Shown: positions 7,255 through 16,212 of the stretch, in pieces | Layout: each line of letters starts with the position of its first letter | Position numbering within the stretch: the first letter of the stretch is position 1 | Notes under the pieces: model-generated | Database searches by the model: none | Told to the model about the DNA's origin: nothing | The model's input: the letters and a program-made list of their open reading frames with translations, nothing else | Program-made: the position numbers and the translations under genes | Source: Stieleria varia | GTDB taxonomy: Bacteria; Planctomycetota; Planctomycetia; Pirellulales; Pirellulaceae | NCBI RefSeq assembly: GCF_038443385.1 | Contig: NZ_CP151726.1 | Coordinates: 7,006,001-7,070,000 of the forward strand | DNA: 64,000 nucleotides | Direction: 5' to 3'

Positions 7255-9165
7255 TTGAACGAGCCTAAACATCCATTGTTGGCCAGTTTGCACGACGCTA
7301 CTCCGCTGAAAGGCTTTTCTCGGGAGCAGTTGGAGGCCACCGCTACGGAAATCCGTGACGTGTTGTGCAATCTGCTGGCAACGCGAACGGCACACTTTGC
7401 CTCTAACTTAGGCGTGGTCGAGTTGTGCTTGGCCCTGCACTGCGAATTCGATTTTCGCACCGATCGACTGATCTGGGACACCGGCCACCAGATCTATCCG
7501 CACAAATTGGTGACAGGACGCTACGACCAGTTTCCGACGATTCGGACCAAAGGAGGATTGATGGGGTACCCCAATCCTCACGAAAGCGTTTACGACTTGT
7601 TCATGACCGGACACGCGGGATGCAGTGTCAGCACCGCCGTCGGTTTGCGAAGCGGTGATGTGGTTGGGGGACAGTCCGAACGTCGCACCGTCGCCGTGAT
7701 CGGCGATGGTGCCTTTCCCAGCGGCATCGTTTTCGAAGCGATGAATAACGCGGGCGAGCTGCAAGACGACCTGACGATCGTGCTCAACGACAACAAAATG
7801 TCGATCTGCCCACGCGTCGGCTCCGTCGCCGGGTATCTGGATCGCCTGCGTAGCAATCCTTTTTACACCGGCCTGAAAAGCGAAGTGGTCAAGCTGCTCG
7901 AACGTGTTCCCATGTTCGGCGATCCCACCGAAAGATTCTTGGCGCAACTGAAGGAAGGCGTCAAAGCAGGGTTCCTCGGGGGCATGCTCTTTGAAGAGCT
8001 GAACATTCGCTACATCGGCCCGATCGATGGTCACGACATCGGACTGCTACGCAAGTATTTGGCGATGGTCCGTGAGATGAAGGGCCCCGTGCTGCTGCAT
8101 GTGGTCACGGAAAAGGGACATGGATACAAACCGGCAGCCGCCGACCCGGTGTTCTTTCACACGCCGCCGGCTTTCGAAGATCGCAACGGGGAACCGGTCA
8201 CGCGAAAGAGCGACGGTCTGCCCCCGTACACCAATCACGCACGTGATGCGATTCGCGATGCGATGGCGTCCGATCCCAAAGTCACCGTGATCACGGCGGC
8301 GATGTGCCAAGGCAATAAACTGGAGCCGGTACGAGAACAGTTTCCCGATCGGTTCTTTGACGTCGGAATCTGTGAGTCCCACGCGGTTGCCTTTGCCGCC
8401 GGTCAGTGCAAAACGGGCATTCGACCGATCGTTGACATCTACAGCACCTTCCTGCAACGCAGTTACGATCAAGTATTCCAGGAGGTCTCGCTGCAGGATT
8501 TGCCGGTGGTGTTCATGTTGGACCGCGCCGGTTTGACCGCACCCGATGGACCGACCCACCACGGTTTGTACGACATCGGATACATGCGAATGTTCCCCAA
8601 CATGGTCGTGATGGCTCCCGGTTACGCCGAAGAAGTCGCGCCGATGTTGCAGGCCTCCTTGGCACACGACCATCCCTGCTCGATTCGTTACCCCAAAGCC
8701 AGCGCGATGCAGCGCGGCACCGCGGGCGAACCGATCGAGATCGGCAAGAGCGAAACTCTTCGCCAAGGAACCGATGGGACCATTGTCGCCTTTGGCGGAA
8801 CCTTGGAGAGCGCACTGATGGCGGCCGAATCCTTGGAGGGAGAATTGAGTATTGGTGTCGTCAACGCGCGTTTCGCAAAACCATTGGACATTGAAATGGT
8901 TCGAGATGTCACCGAGGACGGACGCTTTGTGGTGACGCTGGAGGAAGGCTGCAAGATGGGCGGATTCGGCTCCGCATTCTTGGAGTGCGCGAATGAACAA
9001 TGTTTGGACACCCGAGGCATCCGCTGTGTCGCTTTGCCAGACCACTACATCCAACACGGTGAACGCGGGCAACTGCTGGACGAAAACGGCTTGAGCGGAT
9101 CGGCGATCGCAGAGACCTGCCGCGAAATGGCTTACCGTCAAGATGCCGGCGTGGGCGTGAAATGA
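7255..9165 (+). CDS. dxs: 1-deoxy-D-xylulose-5-phosphate synthase
   Basis: DXS joins pyruvate and glyceraldehyde 3-phosphate with thiamine diphosphate, the first step of the MEP isoprenoid pathway. The 636-residue length fits. Visible landmarks are LIWDTGHQIYPHKLVTGR (about 72-89), the cofactor motif GDGAFPSG with Asn at about 178, DVGICESHAVAFAAG with the catalytic Glu, and DRAGLTAPDGPTHHG. Several normally constant stretches differ, such as AMCQGNKL where AMPEGTGL is usual. The start codon is TTG with AGGA upstream. It overlaps nadK by four bases, implying translational coupling. Confidence 0.93.
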   Translation: MNEPKHPLLASLHDATPLKGFSREQLEATATEIRDVLCNLLATRTAHFASNLGVVELCLALHCEFDFRTDRLIWDTGHQIYPHKLVTGRYDQFPTIRTKGGLMGYPNPHESVYDLFMTGHAGCSVSTAVGLRSGDVVGGQSERRTVAVIGDGAFPSGIVFEAMNNAGELQDDLTIVLNDNKMSICPRVGSVAGYLDRLRSNPFYTGLKSEVVKLLERVPMFGDPTERFLAQLKEGVKAGFLGGMLFEELNIRYIGPIDGHDIGLLRKYLAMVREMKGPVLLHVVTEKGHGYKPAAADPVFFHTPPAFEDRNGEPVTRKSDGLPPYTNHARDAIRDAMASDPKVTVITAAMCQGNKLEPVREQFPDRFFDVGICESHAVAFAAGQCKTGIRPIVDIYSTFLQRSYDQVFQEVSLQDLPVVFMLDRAGLTAPDGPTHHGLYDIGYMRMFPNMVVMAPGYAEEVAPMLQASLAHDHPCSIRYPKASAMQRGTAGEPIEIGKSETLRQGTDGTIVAFGGTLESALMAAESLEGELSIGVVNARFAKPLDIEMVRDVTEDGRFVVTLEEGCKMGGFGSAFLECANEQCLDTRGIRCVALPDHYIQHGERGQLLDENGLSGSAIAETCREMAYRQDAGVGVK

Positions 9166-10055
9166 AATCCGACGATGGTTCTTCGCTGAGTTTGGCCGAT
9201 TGGTCGCACCGAGCGCGACCACGAATCGCCATCTTGGGCGCTCCCAATCGCGATCGCGTGCGAATGGAACTGGAGCGTTTGCGGCCAGTGATCGCAGCCC
9301 AGGCCGACATCGTCGCTGAAGACCTCGCGTTTGAACATGATTTCTCAACCACCGAGCAAGATCTGGTCATCGTGCTCGGTGGCGACGGTTCGATCCTGCA
9401 AGCCGCTCGACAGATGGGTGTGAATCAAACACCGGTCTTAGGAATCAATTGTGGACGCCTGGGATTCTTGGCGGCTCTGTCGCCAGATGATTTCCTCTCG
9501 ATCTGGCCCGTGGTCTGCGACGGTGAGTTTCAAGTCGTTGATCATTTGATGTTGCGGATCGAATTGATTCGATTACATGATGGTGAGAAAACGATCAGCG
9601 AACAATTGGCACTCAACGAAGTTGCCGTGTTGGGCGGACCGCCCTACAGGATCTTGGACATTGATCTGTACGCCGATGGGTTCTTGGCGACTCGTTACCG
9701 GTGCGACGGTTTGATCATCGCAACACCGGTCGGTTCGACAGCGCACAATCTGTCCGCGGGTGGCCCGATCTTACGACGCAATTTGCAGGCCATGGTGATC
9801 TCGCCGATCAGTCCCCACACGCTGACCTATCGACCATTGGTGGATTCCGCCGACACGGTGTTTGAGCTGACCGTGATCGAGCCCAACGAATCGACCAGCG
9901 TGGTCGTGGACGGACGCATTCTGAGCCAGTTGCTGCCAGGCGATCGAATCCGAGTGGGACGCGCCGAACAATCGTTCCGAATGTTGAGCGTCCCCGGCCA
10001 AAACGATTTCCGCACCCTGCGAGACAAACTCGGCTGGGGCGGCTCGGTGTCATAA
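9162..10055 (+). CDS. nadK: NAD kinase
   Basis: This enzyme phosphorylates NAD to NADP using ATP or polyphosphate. GGDGS (residues 73-77), the NE motif in LALNEVAVLGG, and the glycine-rich TPVGSTAHNLSAGGPI segment are the standard NAD kinase signatures. The length of 297 residues is normal. The ATG overlaps the dxs stop codon (ATGA), so it is the last gene of the xseB-ispA-dxs-nadK cluster; NADPH is needed later in the MEP pathway, which makes the grouping sensible. Confidence 0.93.
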   Translation: MKSDDGSSLSLADWSHRARPRIAILGAPNRDRVRMELERLRPVIAAQADIVAEDLAFEHDFSTTEQDLVIVLGGDGSILQAARQMGVNQTPVLGINCGRLGFLAALSPDDFLSIWPVVCDGEFQVVDHLMLRIELIRLHDGEKTISEQLALNEVAVLGGPPYRILDIDLYADGFLATRYRCDGLIIATPVGSTAHNLSAGGPILRRNLQAMVISPISPHTLTYRPLVDSADTVFELTVIEPNESTSVVVDGRILSQLLPGDRIRVGRAEQSFRMLSVPGQNDFRTLRDKLGWGGSVS

Positions 10056-10082
10056 GGCGAGAGATAGAAGGAAACTGACCTG

Positions 10083-10147
10083 TAGTGGACGAGGTTTCGA
10101 GTCCTCGGCATGGTCATTCGCTCCAGGGACTCGTTCCCTCGTCCACG
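10083..10147. repeat. Inverted repeat after nadK
   Basis: GTGGACGAGG at the left pairs with CCTCGTCCAC at the right across about 45 bases that include a second short pair (GAGTCC and GGGACTC). It sits between the convergent genes nadK and fhcC and may act as a terminator for either, although no T-run follows. Confidence 0.6.
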
Positions 10148-10172
10148 ATGTGATCTACCGCTCGCCTAACGT

Positions 10173-10943
10173 TCACCCCGGCATCAATATCTCACCTTGT
10201 CCGCCCACGCAACGATCGCCACGGACTCGCGTGCAATCGACGACCAACTGGTCAATCAGCTTGTCCGATCGATGTGAAGCGGGAACGAAGGGACGCAATA
10301 GTTTCAAGAACGATGCGTTGAATCGTACGGGACGCGAGAACCGCGGTTGCGGCCAAGATCGCTCGTCAGGTTTTGCAACGATCAACGTCCCTCGTTGCAT
10401 GGCCAGTCCCGACCCGGCTCCGAAGTCACCCGCCACAATGATCGTTCCCGCAATCATCGCTCCTCCCAAGTGATCGCCGACGTTGCCGTTGATCCAAACG
10501 GTGCCACGACGCATTCGATGTCCAGCGAAATGCCCGGCATCACCATCGACGACCAGTCGACCACCAGTCATTCCCAATCGATGCCCTCCAGCGGGCGCAG
10601 CAAGATGGTTGCCCACACTGCCAGCCACGTGAAGCGTTCCGCCTGACATCCGTGAACCCACGTGATCACCGGCATCACCATCGATGACGAATTCCCCGGA
10701 GTCATGTCCGGTTCCCAGTCCATGCACGCTGGTCAATTCGCCTGCGACCACGATCTGATCTACATGGGACGCTTGATGGGTCACTTGAAAAACATCTGCC
10801 AGCGCTAGCGTTCGCCCGTCGACCAAGATCGGAATCCGCTCCACGTCCTTGGGTGACATCGCCTGCAACTGTTGATGTTGAATCACGGATCCGTCGACGG
10901 GTTCTTCGCTGCGAGATCTCAGTTGAAATCGCCAAGTGCTCAT
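10173..10943 (-). CDS. fhcC: Formylmethanofuran dehydrogenase subunit C-like protein
   Basis: FhcC is a subunit of the formyltransferase/hydrolase complex used in tetrahydromethanopterin (H4MPT) linked formaldehyde oxidation. The 256-residue protein shows the diagnostic run of glycine-rich repeats (GDAGDHVGSRMSGGTLHVAG, then GDAGHFAGHRMRRGTVWING and GNVGDHLGGAMIAGTIIVAG) that forms a right-handed beta-helix, as in FwdC and the alpha-domain of glutamate synthase. Its ATG overlaps the fhcD stop by four bases. It is the last gene of the minus-strand fhcA-fhcD-fhcC operon. Confidence 0.9.
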   Translation of the reverse strand: MSTWRFQLRSRSEEPVDGSVIQHQQLQAMSPKDVERIPILVDGRTLALADVFQVTHQASHVDQIVVAGELTSVHGLGTGHDSGEFVIDGDAGDHVGSRMSGGTLHVAGSVGNHLAAPAGGHRLGMTGGRLVVDGDAGHFAGHRMRRGTVWINGNVGDHLGGAMIAGTIIVAGDFGAGSGLAMQRGTLIVAKPDERSWPQPRFSRPVRFNASFLKLLRPFVPASHRSDKLIDQLVVDCTRVRGDRCVGGQGEILMPG

Positions 10944-11899
10944 TTCAAAATCTCCGCGAGCTTGAAATGATGCCGGCCAAGTTTCCCGCCATAGTTACCG
11001 GCCGTGACACGCAGCAATCCGTTTCCTCCACCGGCGTCGCAGGCCGCATGGATGCCAACCCGCATCGCATCGGCGATCAGATCGAACGACATCCCATCGA
11101 TCACCACTTCCAGGACCGCACGAATGTCGTCTGACAACGCCGATTGGTCCGATGCCGAATCTCCAGTCGAGTTTGCCTTTGGCGGCCAGCCCAATAAAGC
11201 AGGGCTATACGCTTCGTTTGTCGATGCCATCAGTGTCTTGTATTTGGATCCGACCTTCGATCCGCTGCGGGTAGCTCCGCCGGGGAACGGAGTGATCACG
11301 CCGGGCAGGTCTTTGATCGCGGCGACGGCCGCGCGGCAGGCCGACGTGGCCGCTCGCATCGAGTCGGCCATCAGCAAAAAGTTTCCGCCGCCGATTCCAT
11401 CGACTCGTCCCACGTCGTGGGCGCACAGGAATTCACCGTCCATCACGGGGACTCGCCAGAAACGTTGTCCGCCGATGATCTTGCTGATTTGATGCCCGTC
11501 ACCGAAATACCGCAGTGTCTTTCCCAACGGAATGCGTTTCGGGAGCGTCGCGGCGTCGCCATCGATACCGGCAAACAGAGCGGTGGTCGGACAGGTCAGG
11601 ACACACTGGCCGGCACGGACCGGGATCTGCTTTTCCAGTTCGCTTCCCGAGACAGCGAACGCGAGAATCGCGACACCCGGTCGACCGTCTGGGGTCTGGT
11701 TGGGTTGCAAACGGCGCTCGACATCGATTTCGATCTTGCAAGCGATCACGCTGGTGCCAAAACCCGTCATCGCCGCAGCGGCCTCGTCGGCCCACTGCTG
11801 ATCGTCGGCGGTGATGATGATTCGGGTCGCCTTCATGTCAAAGGCTTCCGCAAACGTCGCTTCGATTTCGACACCATTGATTTGCAAGGACTCGCTCAT
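10940..11899 (-). CDS. fhcD: Formylmethanofuran--tetrahydromethanopterin formyltransferase
   Basis: FhcD (Ftr) transfers the formyl group between H4MPT and the methanofuran-type cofactor. Conserved blocks include FAEAFDMKATRIIITA near the start, CPTTALFAGI, FGDGHQISK, and GGGNFLLMADS, all fitting the Ftr family; the 319-residue length is slightly above the archaeal ~297. The start ATG at 11899 overlaps the fhcA stop codon by four bases; longer upstream frames run into fhcA and are not credible. In bacteria this enzyme occurs in methylotrophs and in planctomycetes, which is the strongest taxonomic hint in the window. Confidence 0.93.
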   Translation of the reverse strand: MSESLQINGVEIEATFAEAFDMKATRIIITADDQQWADEAAAAMTGFGTSVIACKIEIDVERRLQPNQTPDGRPGVAILAFAVSGSELEKQIPVRAGQCVLTCPTTALFAGIDGDAATLPKRIPLGKTLRYFGDGHQISKIIGGQRFWRVPVMDGEFLCAHDVGRVDGIGGGNFLLMADSMRAATSACRAAVAAIKDLPGVITPFPGGATRSGSKVGSKYKTLMASTNEAYSPALLGWPPKANSTGDSASDQSALSDDIRAVLEVVIDGMSFDLIADAMRVGIHAACDAGGGNGLLRVTAGNYGGKLGRHHFKLAEILK

Positions 11900-13581
11900 C
11901 GCGATCGCTCCCTCAATTTCGTCGCGATGTCCTGGCACCTCAACGACTCGTTCCATTCGCAATCGGAGATCGCCAACCGATTCATTGCAAACGTGCCATT
12001 GTCGCGGTACATCCGTTGAAACTGTTTGACCGAATCGGCGTCATACCGCACGTCCGCGACCAGTGCAGGGTGCAATTCCGGTTTGCTGATCGGCGGATCG
12101 AGAGCCACACCGCCTGAACGCACCAAACGGCCACCGGAGATCACATGCAGTGGGCGAGAAAACATCGTTTCTAAATTCGAGTCGATTTGATAGACCGCGA
12201 TGTCGGCAACCGCTCCAACTGCCAAATGACCTCGGTCGGACAAGCCCAGAATGCGTGCCGGCCCTTGACGCGTCATGATCGCGATGTCGTTCAAACTGTA
12301 CTGGCGGTCGATGCCGCCGAGCTGACTGCTGGCCGCGGCGTCGACTTGAATCTCCGCCAAAGCCGTTTCTCGAAAACTGCGGTCGCCCAATAATCTCAAC
12401 AGGTGCGGGTAGGTCGTGAAGGGTGCCCCGTTGGGATGATCGGTCGTCAAAAACACACGAGACGGATCGTCGATCATCAAAAACAGTTCCAATCCGATTG
12501 CCCACTGCAGCGAGTGGACAAATTGCTTGCGACGATACCGAAACGGGACCACCCCGCAACCGGCTTCGCATTCAATATCCACCAACGCCGTCTTGCGTGG
12601 CTTGGCGTGTCGCCGATTCTCGTATTGGTGCATCGAGTCGGCACTGATCGTGACTGTTTGACCAAACATGATTTGCCCGACGTCAATGGTGACGTTGGGA
12701 TGCCGATTCATCGCATCGACCAATCGGGTCGCGGCGGACGACATGCCGTATGCACCGTCATCGCCATAGCAATGAAACTGAGCGTGCGTCAGATGGATCG
12801 GCAACCCGTCGGCCGCTGCGATTGTTGCCAAGGTCGAGCGAATGTTTCCCGGAACTCCTAAGTTGCTGCAATGAACATGCAGCGGATGAACGAGGCCGAT
12901 TTCATGAACGGCACGGCACAGCGTCCGAATGATCTGACCGGGCGTGACTCCGTAATGGGGATGCGGAGTATCGACATCCATTTCCCGAACGCCAAATTTG
13001 AACGCGTTGATGCCACCCGGATTGACGACCTTGACCGCGATGCATCGAGTCGCGGCGACCATCCATGCCACATAGTCGTTGATCAGTGACTGCGGCGAGT
13101 CGGCTGCGATCAAACGCATCAGCACATCGTCGTTGCCGAGTAAGCAGTATCCGCCGGTGGTCAAACCATCCAGTTGAGACATTTCCGCATGCGAGGCGCG
13201 AGCATTGCAGGGGATCACCGCCGGTTCGAAACAGGTCGTGTACCCCATGTCCAGATACCGACCAGCGGTTTGCGTGACCGTCGGCAGAAACCGCTCCACC
13301 GGATTGTCAATAGCGGCCTCAACGGGTGGAACGACAATTGAGTCGTCGTCGTTGAGCAACATCCTGGCGAGACTCAGCTTGCCGCCGCCGATATGCGTAT
13401 GAATGTCGATCCCACCAGCCATGACGACACAACCATCGGCATGCAGGATGCGATCCGCGGCGCCGGTGTCAACCAACGACCCGGAGTCGATGATCCGATT
13501 GTCTTTGATCCATAGATCGGCGATTCGATCGATACCGGTTGCCGGATCCAGAATTCGGCCGCCGGTGATTACCATCAACAT
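11896..13581 (-). CDS. fhcA: Formylmethanofuran dehydrogenase subunit A-like hydrolase
   Basis: FhcA is the amidohydrolase subunit that releases formate from the formyl-cofactor. The metal-binding motifs are visible: HTH in GGIDIHTHIGGGK, a Lys in AVKVVNPGGINAFKFG that matches the carboxylated lysine of this superfamily, HVHCSNLG, HAQFHCYG, and the Asp in TTDHPNGAPF. The length of 561 residues is normal. It is the first gene of fhcA-fhcD-fhcC, with ATGA overlaps between genes. fhcB, which completes the complex in methylotrophs, is not in this window. Confidence 0.93.
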   Translation of the reverse strand: MLMVITGGRILDPATGIDRIADLWIKDNRIIDSGSLVDTGAADRILHADGCVVMAGGIDIHTHIGGGKLSLARMLLNDDDSIVVPPVEAAIDNPVERFLPTVTQTAGRYLDMGYTTCFEPAVIPCNARASHAEMSQLDGLTTGGYCLLGNDDVLMRLIAADSPQSLINDYVAWMVAATRCIAVKVVNPGGINAFKFGVREMDVDTPHPHYGVTPGQIIRTLCRAVHEIGLVHPLHVHCSNLGVPGNIRSTLATIAAADGLPIHLTHAQFHCYGDDGAYGMSSAATRLVDAMNRHPNVTIDVGQIMFGQTVTISADSMHQYENRRHAKPRKTALVDIECEAGCGVVPFRYRRKQFVHSLQWAIGLELFLMIDDPSRVFLTTDHPNGAPFTTYPHLLRLLGDRSFRETALAEIQVDAAASSQLGGIDRQYSLNDIAIMTRQGPARILGLSDRGHLAVGAVADIAVYQIDSNLETMFSRPLHVISGGRLVRSGGVALDPPISKPELHPALVADVRYDADSVKQFQRMYRDNGTFAMNRLAISDCEWNESLRCQDIATKLRERSR

Positions 13582-13663
13582 TCACGCATCCTGCGTTCGT
13601 TCATTGATTCACACGTCAGAAAATCATGTTTCGTCGCGGCGACAAACCTCATCCGGCGACCGT

Positions 13664-14569
13664 TCATTCCGCTGCCTTTTCCGCCGGCTCCTCAGCAGGC
13701 GTATCGCCGGCCTTCTCATTTGTTTTCTCACTGGCCTCCGCGACTTCTTTCTTCTCGTCGGCTGCCGGTTCGCGTCGCGATTTTCTTCGGCTGACCGGCT
13801 TGGTGTCGCTGGGTTCGCCGTAGATTCGATCGGTCGTGATCGTCACTCGATCAGCTTTGACTTTCGTATCGTCCGGCGGCTGGTAAAAACCTGACACGGT
13901 GACTTTGTCGCCTTCTTGAGCGAGATTCAGATTGTTGAACTGAATCTGAAAGGCGACGTCCTGAGCCAGAGGGACTTGCAATGGAGTCTTTCCGGCCTGC
14001 ACCATCATCACCCCGGCGTTGTTGATTCCCATCAAGTTGCCAACGATGTTGTACTTCGCCACCGCCACGGGTTTTTTCGGAGCATTTCGGTCCACGGGAT
14101 GCACGCCCGGGGTGAAGAGATCTTTGGTGTGATGTGCCATTCCCGCGACCGGTACCGGCTGAAAGACCTGGACCTTGTCGATCGGTGTGATGGCGGCTCC
14201 TGTTGGTCCGAATGAACCACTGAAACGCACCATCATTCCTCGTTGCAGGAATGGCATCTTGGCATTGGCAATGAACTGAAAGGTGGAGATGTCGTCAGGC
14301 GGCATCACCATCACATCCACACCGTCTTCACGGGTCACCGTCAAGACGCCTCGCTGAAACCCTTTGAGCTTTGCATCAAAATTGATGATCGAGTCGCCCA
14401 CCGCTTCGACTCCCGCGACGCCCTCCTGCGCCATCACGGGTTTAACACTCAGAGCGACGCACAGAGCGAACGCCAGGATAAATCCGACGGTCACGACTCC
14501 AGAGAGCGTCGTGGCGTGGTTTCGTCCAAAGCAACACGTTGCAAACGGATGTTCTGCAGAGTGATTCAT
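13664..14569 (-). CDS. Secreted hypothetical protein
   Basis: The protein has 301 residues from the ATG at 14569, chosen because it puts a long signal peptide (hydrophobic VVTVGFILAFALCVALSV, cleavage near VMAQ) at the N-terminus; longer frames add an arginine-rich tail. The body looks like two OB- or DUF5666-like beta modules (RGVLTVTREDGVDVMVMPP; DKVTVSGFYQPPDDTKVKADRVTI). The C-terminus is a Lys/Glu/Ala-rich tail. No catalytic motif is seen. It lies 82 bases upstream of fhcA on the same strand and might be co-transcribed, but a link to C1 metabolism is only positional. Confidence 0.72.
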   Translation of the reverse strand: MNHSAEHPFATCCFGRNHATTLSGVVTVGFILAFALCVALSVKPVMAQEGVAGVEAVGDSIINFDAKLKGFQRGVLTVTREDGVDVMVMPPDDISTFQFIANAKMPFLQRGMMVRFSGSFGPTGAAITPIDKVQVFQPVPVAGMAHHTKDLFTPGVHPVDRNAPKKPVAVAKYNIVGNLMGINNAGVMMVQAGKTPLQVPLAQDVAFQIQFNNLNLAQEGDKVTVSGFYQPPDDTKVKADRVTITTDRIYGEPSDTKPVSRRKSRREPAADEKKEVAEASEKTNEKAGDTPAEEPAEKAAE

Positions 14570-14888
14570 AACGACGGGCTCGCGAAGGAAACCGATTGGC
14601 GGGAAGGGATTGGAGGCACTGACGGACGCCCGACAGTGGTCCACCTGGGCACGTTGGATGCTCGAATTCAAGCTCCGGCGGCGAGACGACTGGGCGATTC
14701 CCCGATTGTACTCGGCCTCACGCCGCCGTTCGAGTAGCGCGGAGCAGCGGGATTTGGCCACTGTTCGCGTCCGAAGCAAGCTTGCCATGGCAGCTCCGAG
14801 ACGGTTTCAGCCAACCTCTTCGGGGAAAACCTTGTTTCGAGTACGCTAAATCACTGACCGACATTCGCACATTCGCTCCAAATCAGCC
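14570..14888. other. Intergenic region between divergent genes
   Basis: It lies between the secreted protein gene (minus) and panB (plus) and should carry both promoters. I see no repeat or RNA in it; the open frames on both strands are chance extensions. Confidence 0.5.
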
Positions 14889-15740
14889 ATGCCTGAGTCC
14901 CCTACGCCGTCCGATCCGAACTCCAAACCACCCGCCCCTGCTCCGTCAAGCGGCAAACGGGTCACCACGCGGACGCTGCAAAGACGTCGAGATCAGGGTC
15001 AGTCGATCTCCATGCTGACGGCCTACGATTTCCCCACCGCTCAGATCCTGGATCAAGCCGGGATTGATGTTCTGTTGGTAGGCGATTCCCTAGCCATGGT
15101 CGTCGCCGGTCATGAAACGACCCTGCCGGTGACGATGGACCAGATGATTTATCACGCGGAGATGGTGGGCCGTGCCGCCAAGCACGCCATGGTCGTGGTC
15201 GACTTGCCATTTCCCGAAGGCCAACTGGGAATCAATCGCAGCGTTCACAGCGGCGCCCGTGTCCTGAAAGAAACTCAATGCCATGCGGTCAAGCTCGAGG
15301 GCGGCGCGGAACAGTCGCGGCGGATCGAAGCGATGGTGACCGCAGGAATCCCTGTGATGGCCCACGTCGGTTTGCGTCCACAAAACGTGCTGGTTGATGG
15401 TGGCTACCGCGTGCAACGCGACACCGAAGCTTTGGTGGCCGACGCGGTCGCAGCCGAACAAGCGGGAGCCTTCTGTGTGTTGATCGAATGCGTGCCCAGT
15501 GACGTGGGGCGTGCGATCACACAAGCCGTCTCGGTTCCAACCATCGGCATCGGCGCTGGTCCTCATGTGACCGGCCAAGTCCTGGTGACGCCTGACTTGA
15601 TCGGCATGACGACGGGCTACACCCCCAAATTCGTTCGCAAGATGGCCAGTGTGGCTGAGACGATCGCTAAAGTCGCCAGCGAATACAAGAACGCAGTCGC
15701 CGACGGCAGTTTCCCCGGCGACGACGAAACGTTTGCTTAG
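14889..15740 (+). CDS. panB: 3-methyl-2-oxobutanoate hydroxymethyltransferase
   Basis: PanB makes ketopantoate from 2-oxoisovalerate and 5,10-methylenetetrahydrofolate, the first committed step to pantothenate and CoA. MLTAYDFPTAQILDQAGID, VGDSLAMVVAGHETT, DLPFPEG, VKLEGG and GIGAGPHVTGQVLV are standard PanB blocks with metal and substrate residues in place. The 283-residue protein has a Pro/Ser-rich N-terminal extension of about 25 residues before the barrel. No other pantothenate gene is adjacent. Confidence 0.95.
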   Translation: MPESPTPSDPNSKPPAPAPSSGKRVTTRTLQRRRDQGQSISMLTAYDFPTAQILDQAGIDVLLVGDSLAMVVAGHETTLPVTMDQMIYHAEMVGRAAKHAMVVVDLPFPEGQLGINRSVHSGARVLKETQCHAVKLEGGAEQSRRIEAMVTAGIPVMAHVGLRPQNVLVDGGYRVQRDTEALVADAVAAEQAGAFCVLIECVPSDVGRAITQAVSVPTIGIGAGPHVTGQVLVTPDLIGMTTGYTPKFVRKMASVAETIAKVASEYKNAVADGSFPGDDETFA

Positions 15741-15743
15741 CCG

Positions 15744-16095
15744 GGATGATTCATCAGCCGCAGCGCGATAGAGAGCGTCCCGCTTAGAAAGTTGATCGCA
15801 CCAGCCATTTTTCTCGTCTTTACTAGCACGACGCGCAAGCGAGTGAATCGTCTTCTTTACGAGCACGACGCGCAAGCGAGTGAATCTTCTTCTTGTGCTT
15901 CTATTCACTCGCTTGCGCGTCGTGCTGGTATTTTGCTTGAAATTCAACGTGAACGATGCGTTCTAAGCGGGACGCTCTCGATAGCGCAGGGTTCCCGCGT
16001 ACAGGCGAAAGAACCGGACGCGATCGAGCGGCGGCTGATCTGCGCAGGCTGTTTTTCTACCAATCCGCGCAAGCCGTTTCACGCAAACTTGTTGC
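15744..16095. repeat. Diverged GGATTATTCA-type element interrupted by another repeat
   Basis: It begins GGATGATTCATCAGCCGCAG like the ends of the 169-bp family and continues with GCGATAGAGAGCGTCCCGCT. After about 180 bases of foreign sequence the same palindrome resumes in inverted form (AGCGGGACGCTCTCGATAGC), followed by the family's right part (AATCCGCGCAAGCCGTTTCA). This reads as one element with another inserted into its loop. Confidence 0.6.
15836..15927. repeat. Triple GCACGACGCGCAAGCGAGTG repeat
   Basis: The 20-mer, extended by AAT, occurs twice in direct orientation (15836 and 15863, period 27) and once inverted (15903-15927), so the block can fold into a strong hairpin. It sits in the loop of the split element around it. 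Confidence 0.75.
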
Positions 16096-16106
16096 GATGG
16101 GCGCAT

Positions 16107-16140
16107 AAAAAACGGGGCGTACTCCGATGGAGTCCGCCCC
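16107..16140 (-). terminator. Intrinsic terminator for the Gly-rich secreted protein gene
   Basis: On the minus strand GGGGCGGACTCC pairs with GGAGTACGCCCC across a three-base loop, followed by GTTTTTT. This is a textbook rho-independent terminator, about 70 bases after the stop codon at 16213. Confidence 0.8.
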
Positions 16141-16212
16141 TAGCGGGTGCGATGAGCGCTTCACCGCACCCAGCGTTTGATGGAGCACGGTGAGGCAGCA
16201 ATCTCTTTGAAC

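Larger units (their letters stand above)
15741..16212. other. Repeat-rich intergenic region after panB
   Basis: It contains a split copy of the GGATTATTCA-type element (15744 to about 16095), an inserted block of a third repeat (15836-15927), and, near the right end, a terminator for the minus-strand gene that follows. No gene is credible here. Confidence 0.65.

Noticed and set aside
8047-9348. 433-codon open frame on the minus strand across dxs and nadK
   Set aside because: Antisense to two well-supported enzymes; no domain is recognisable.
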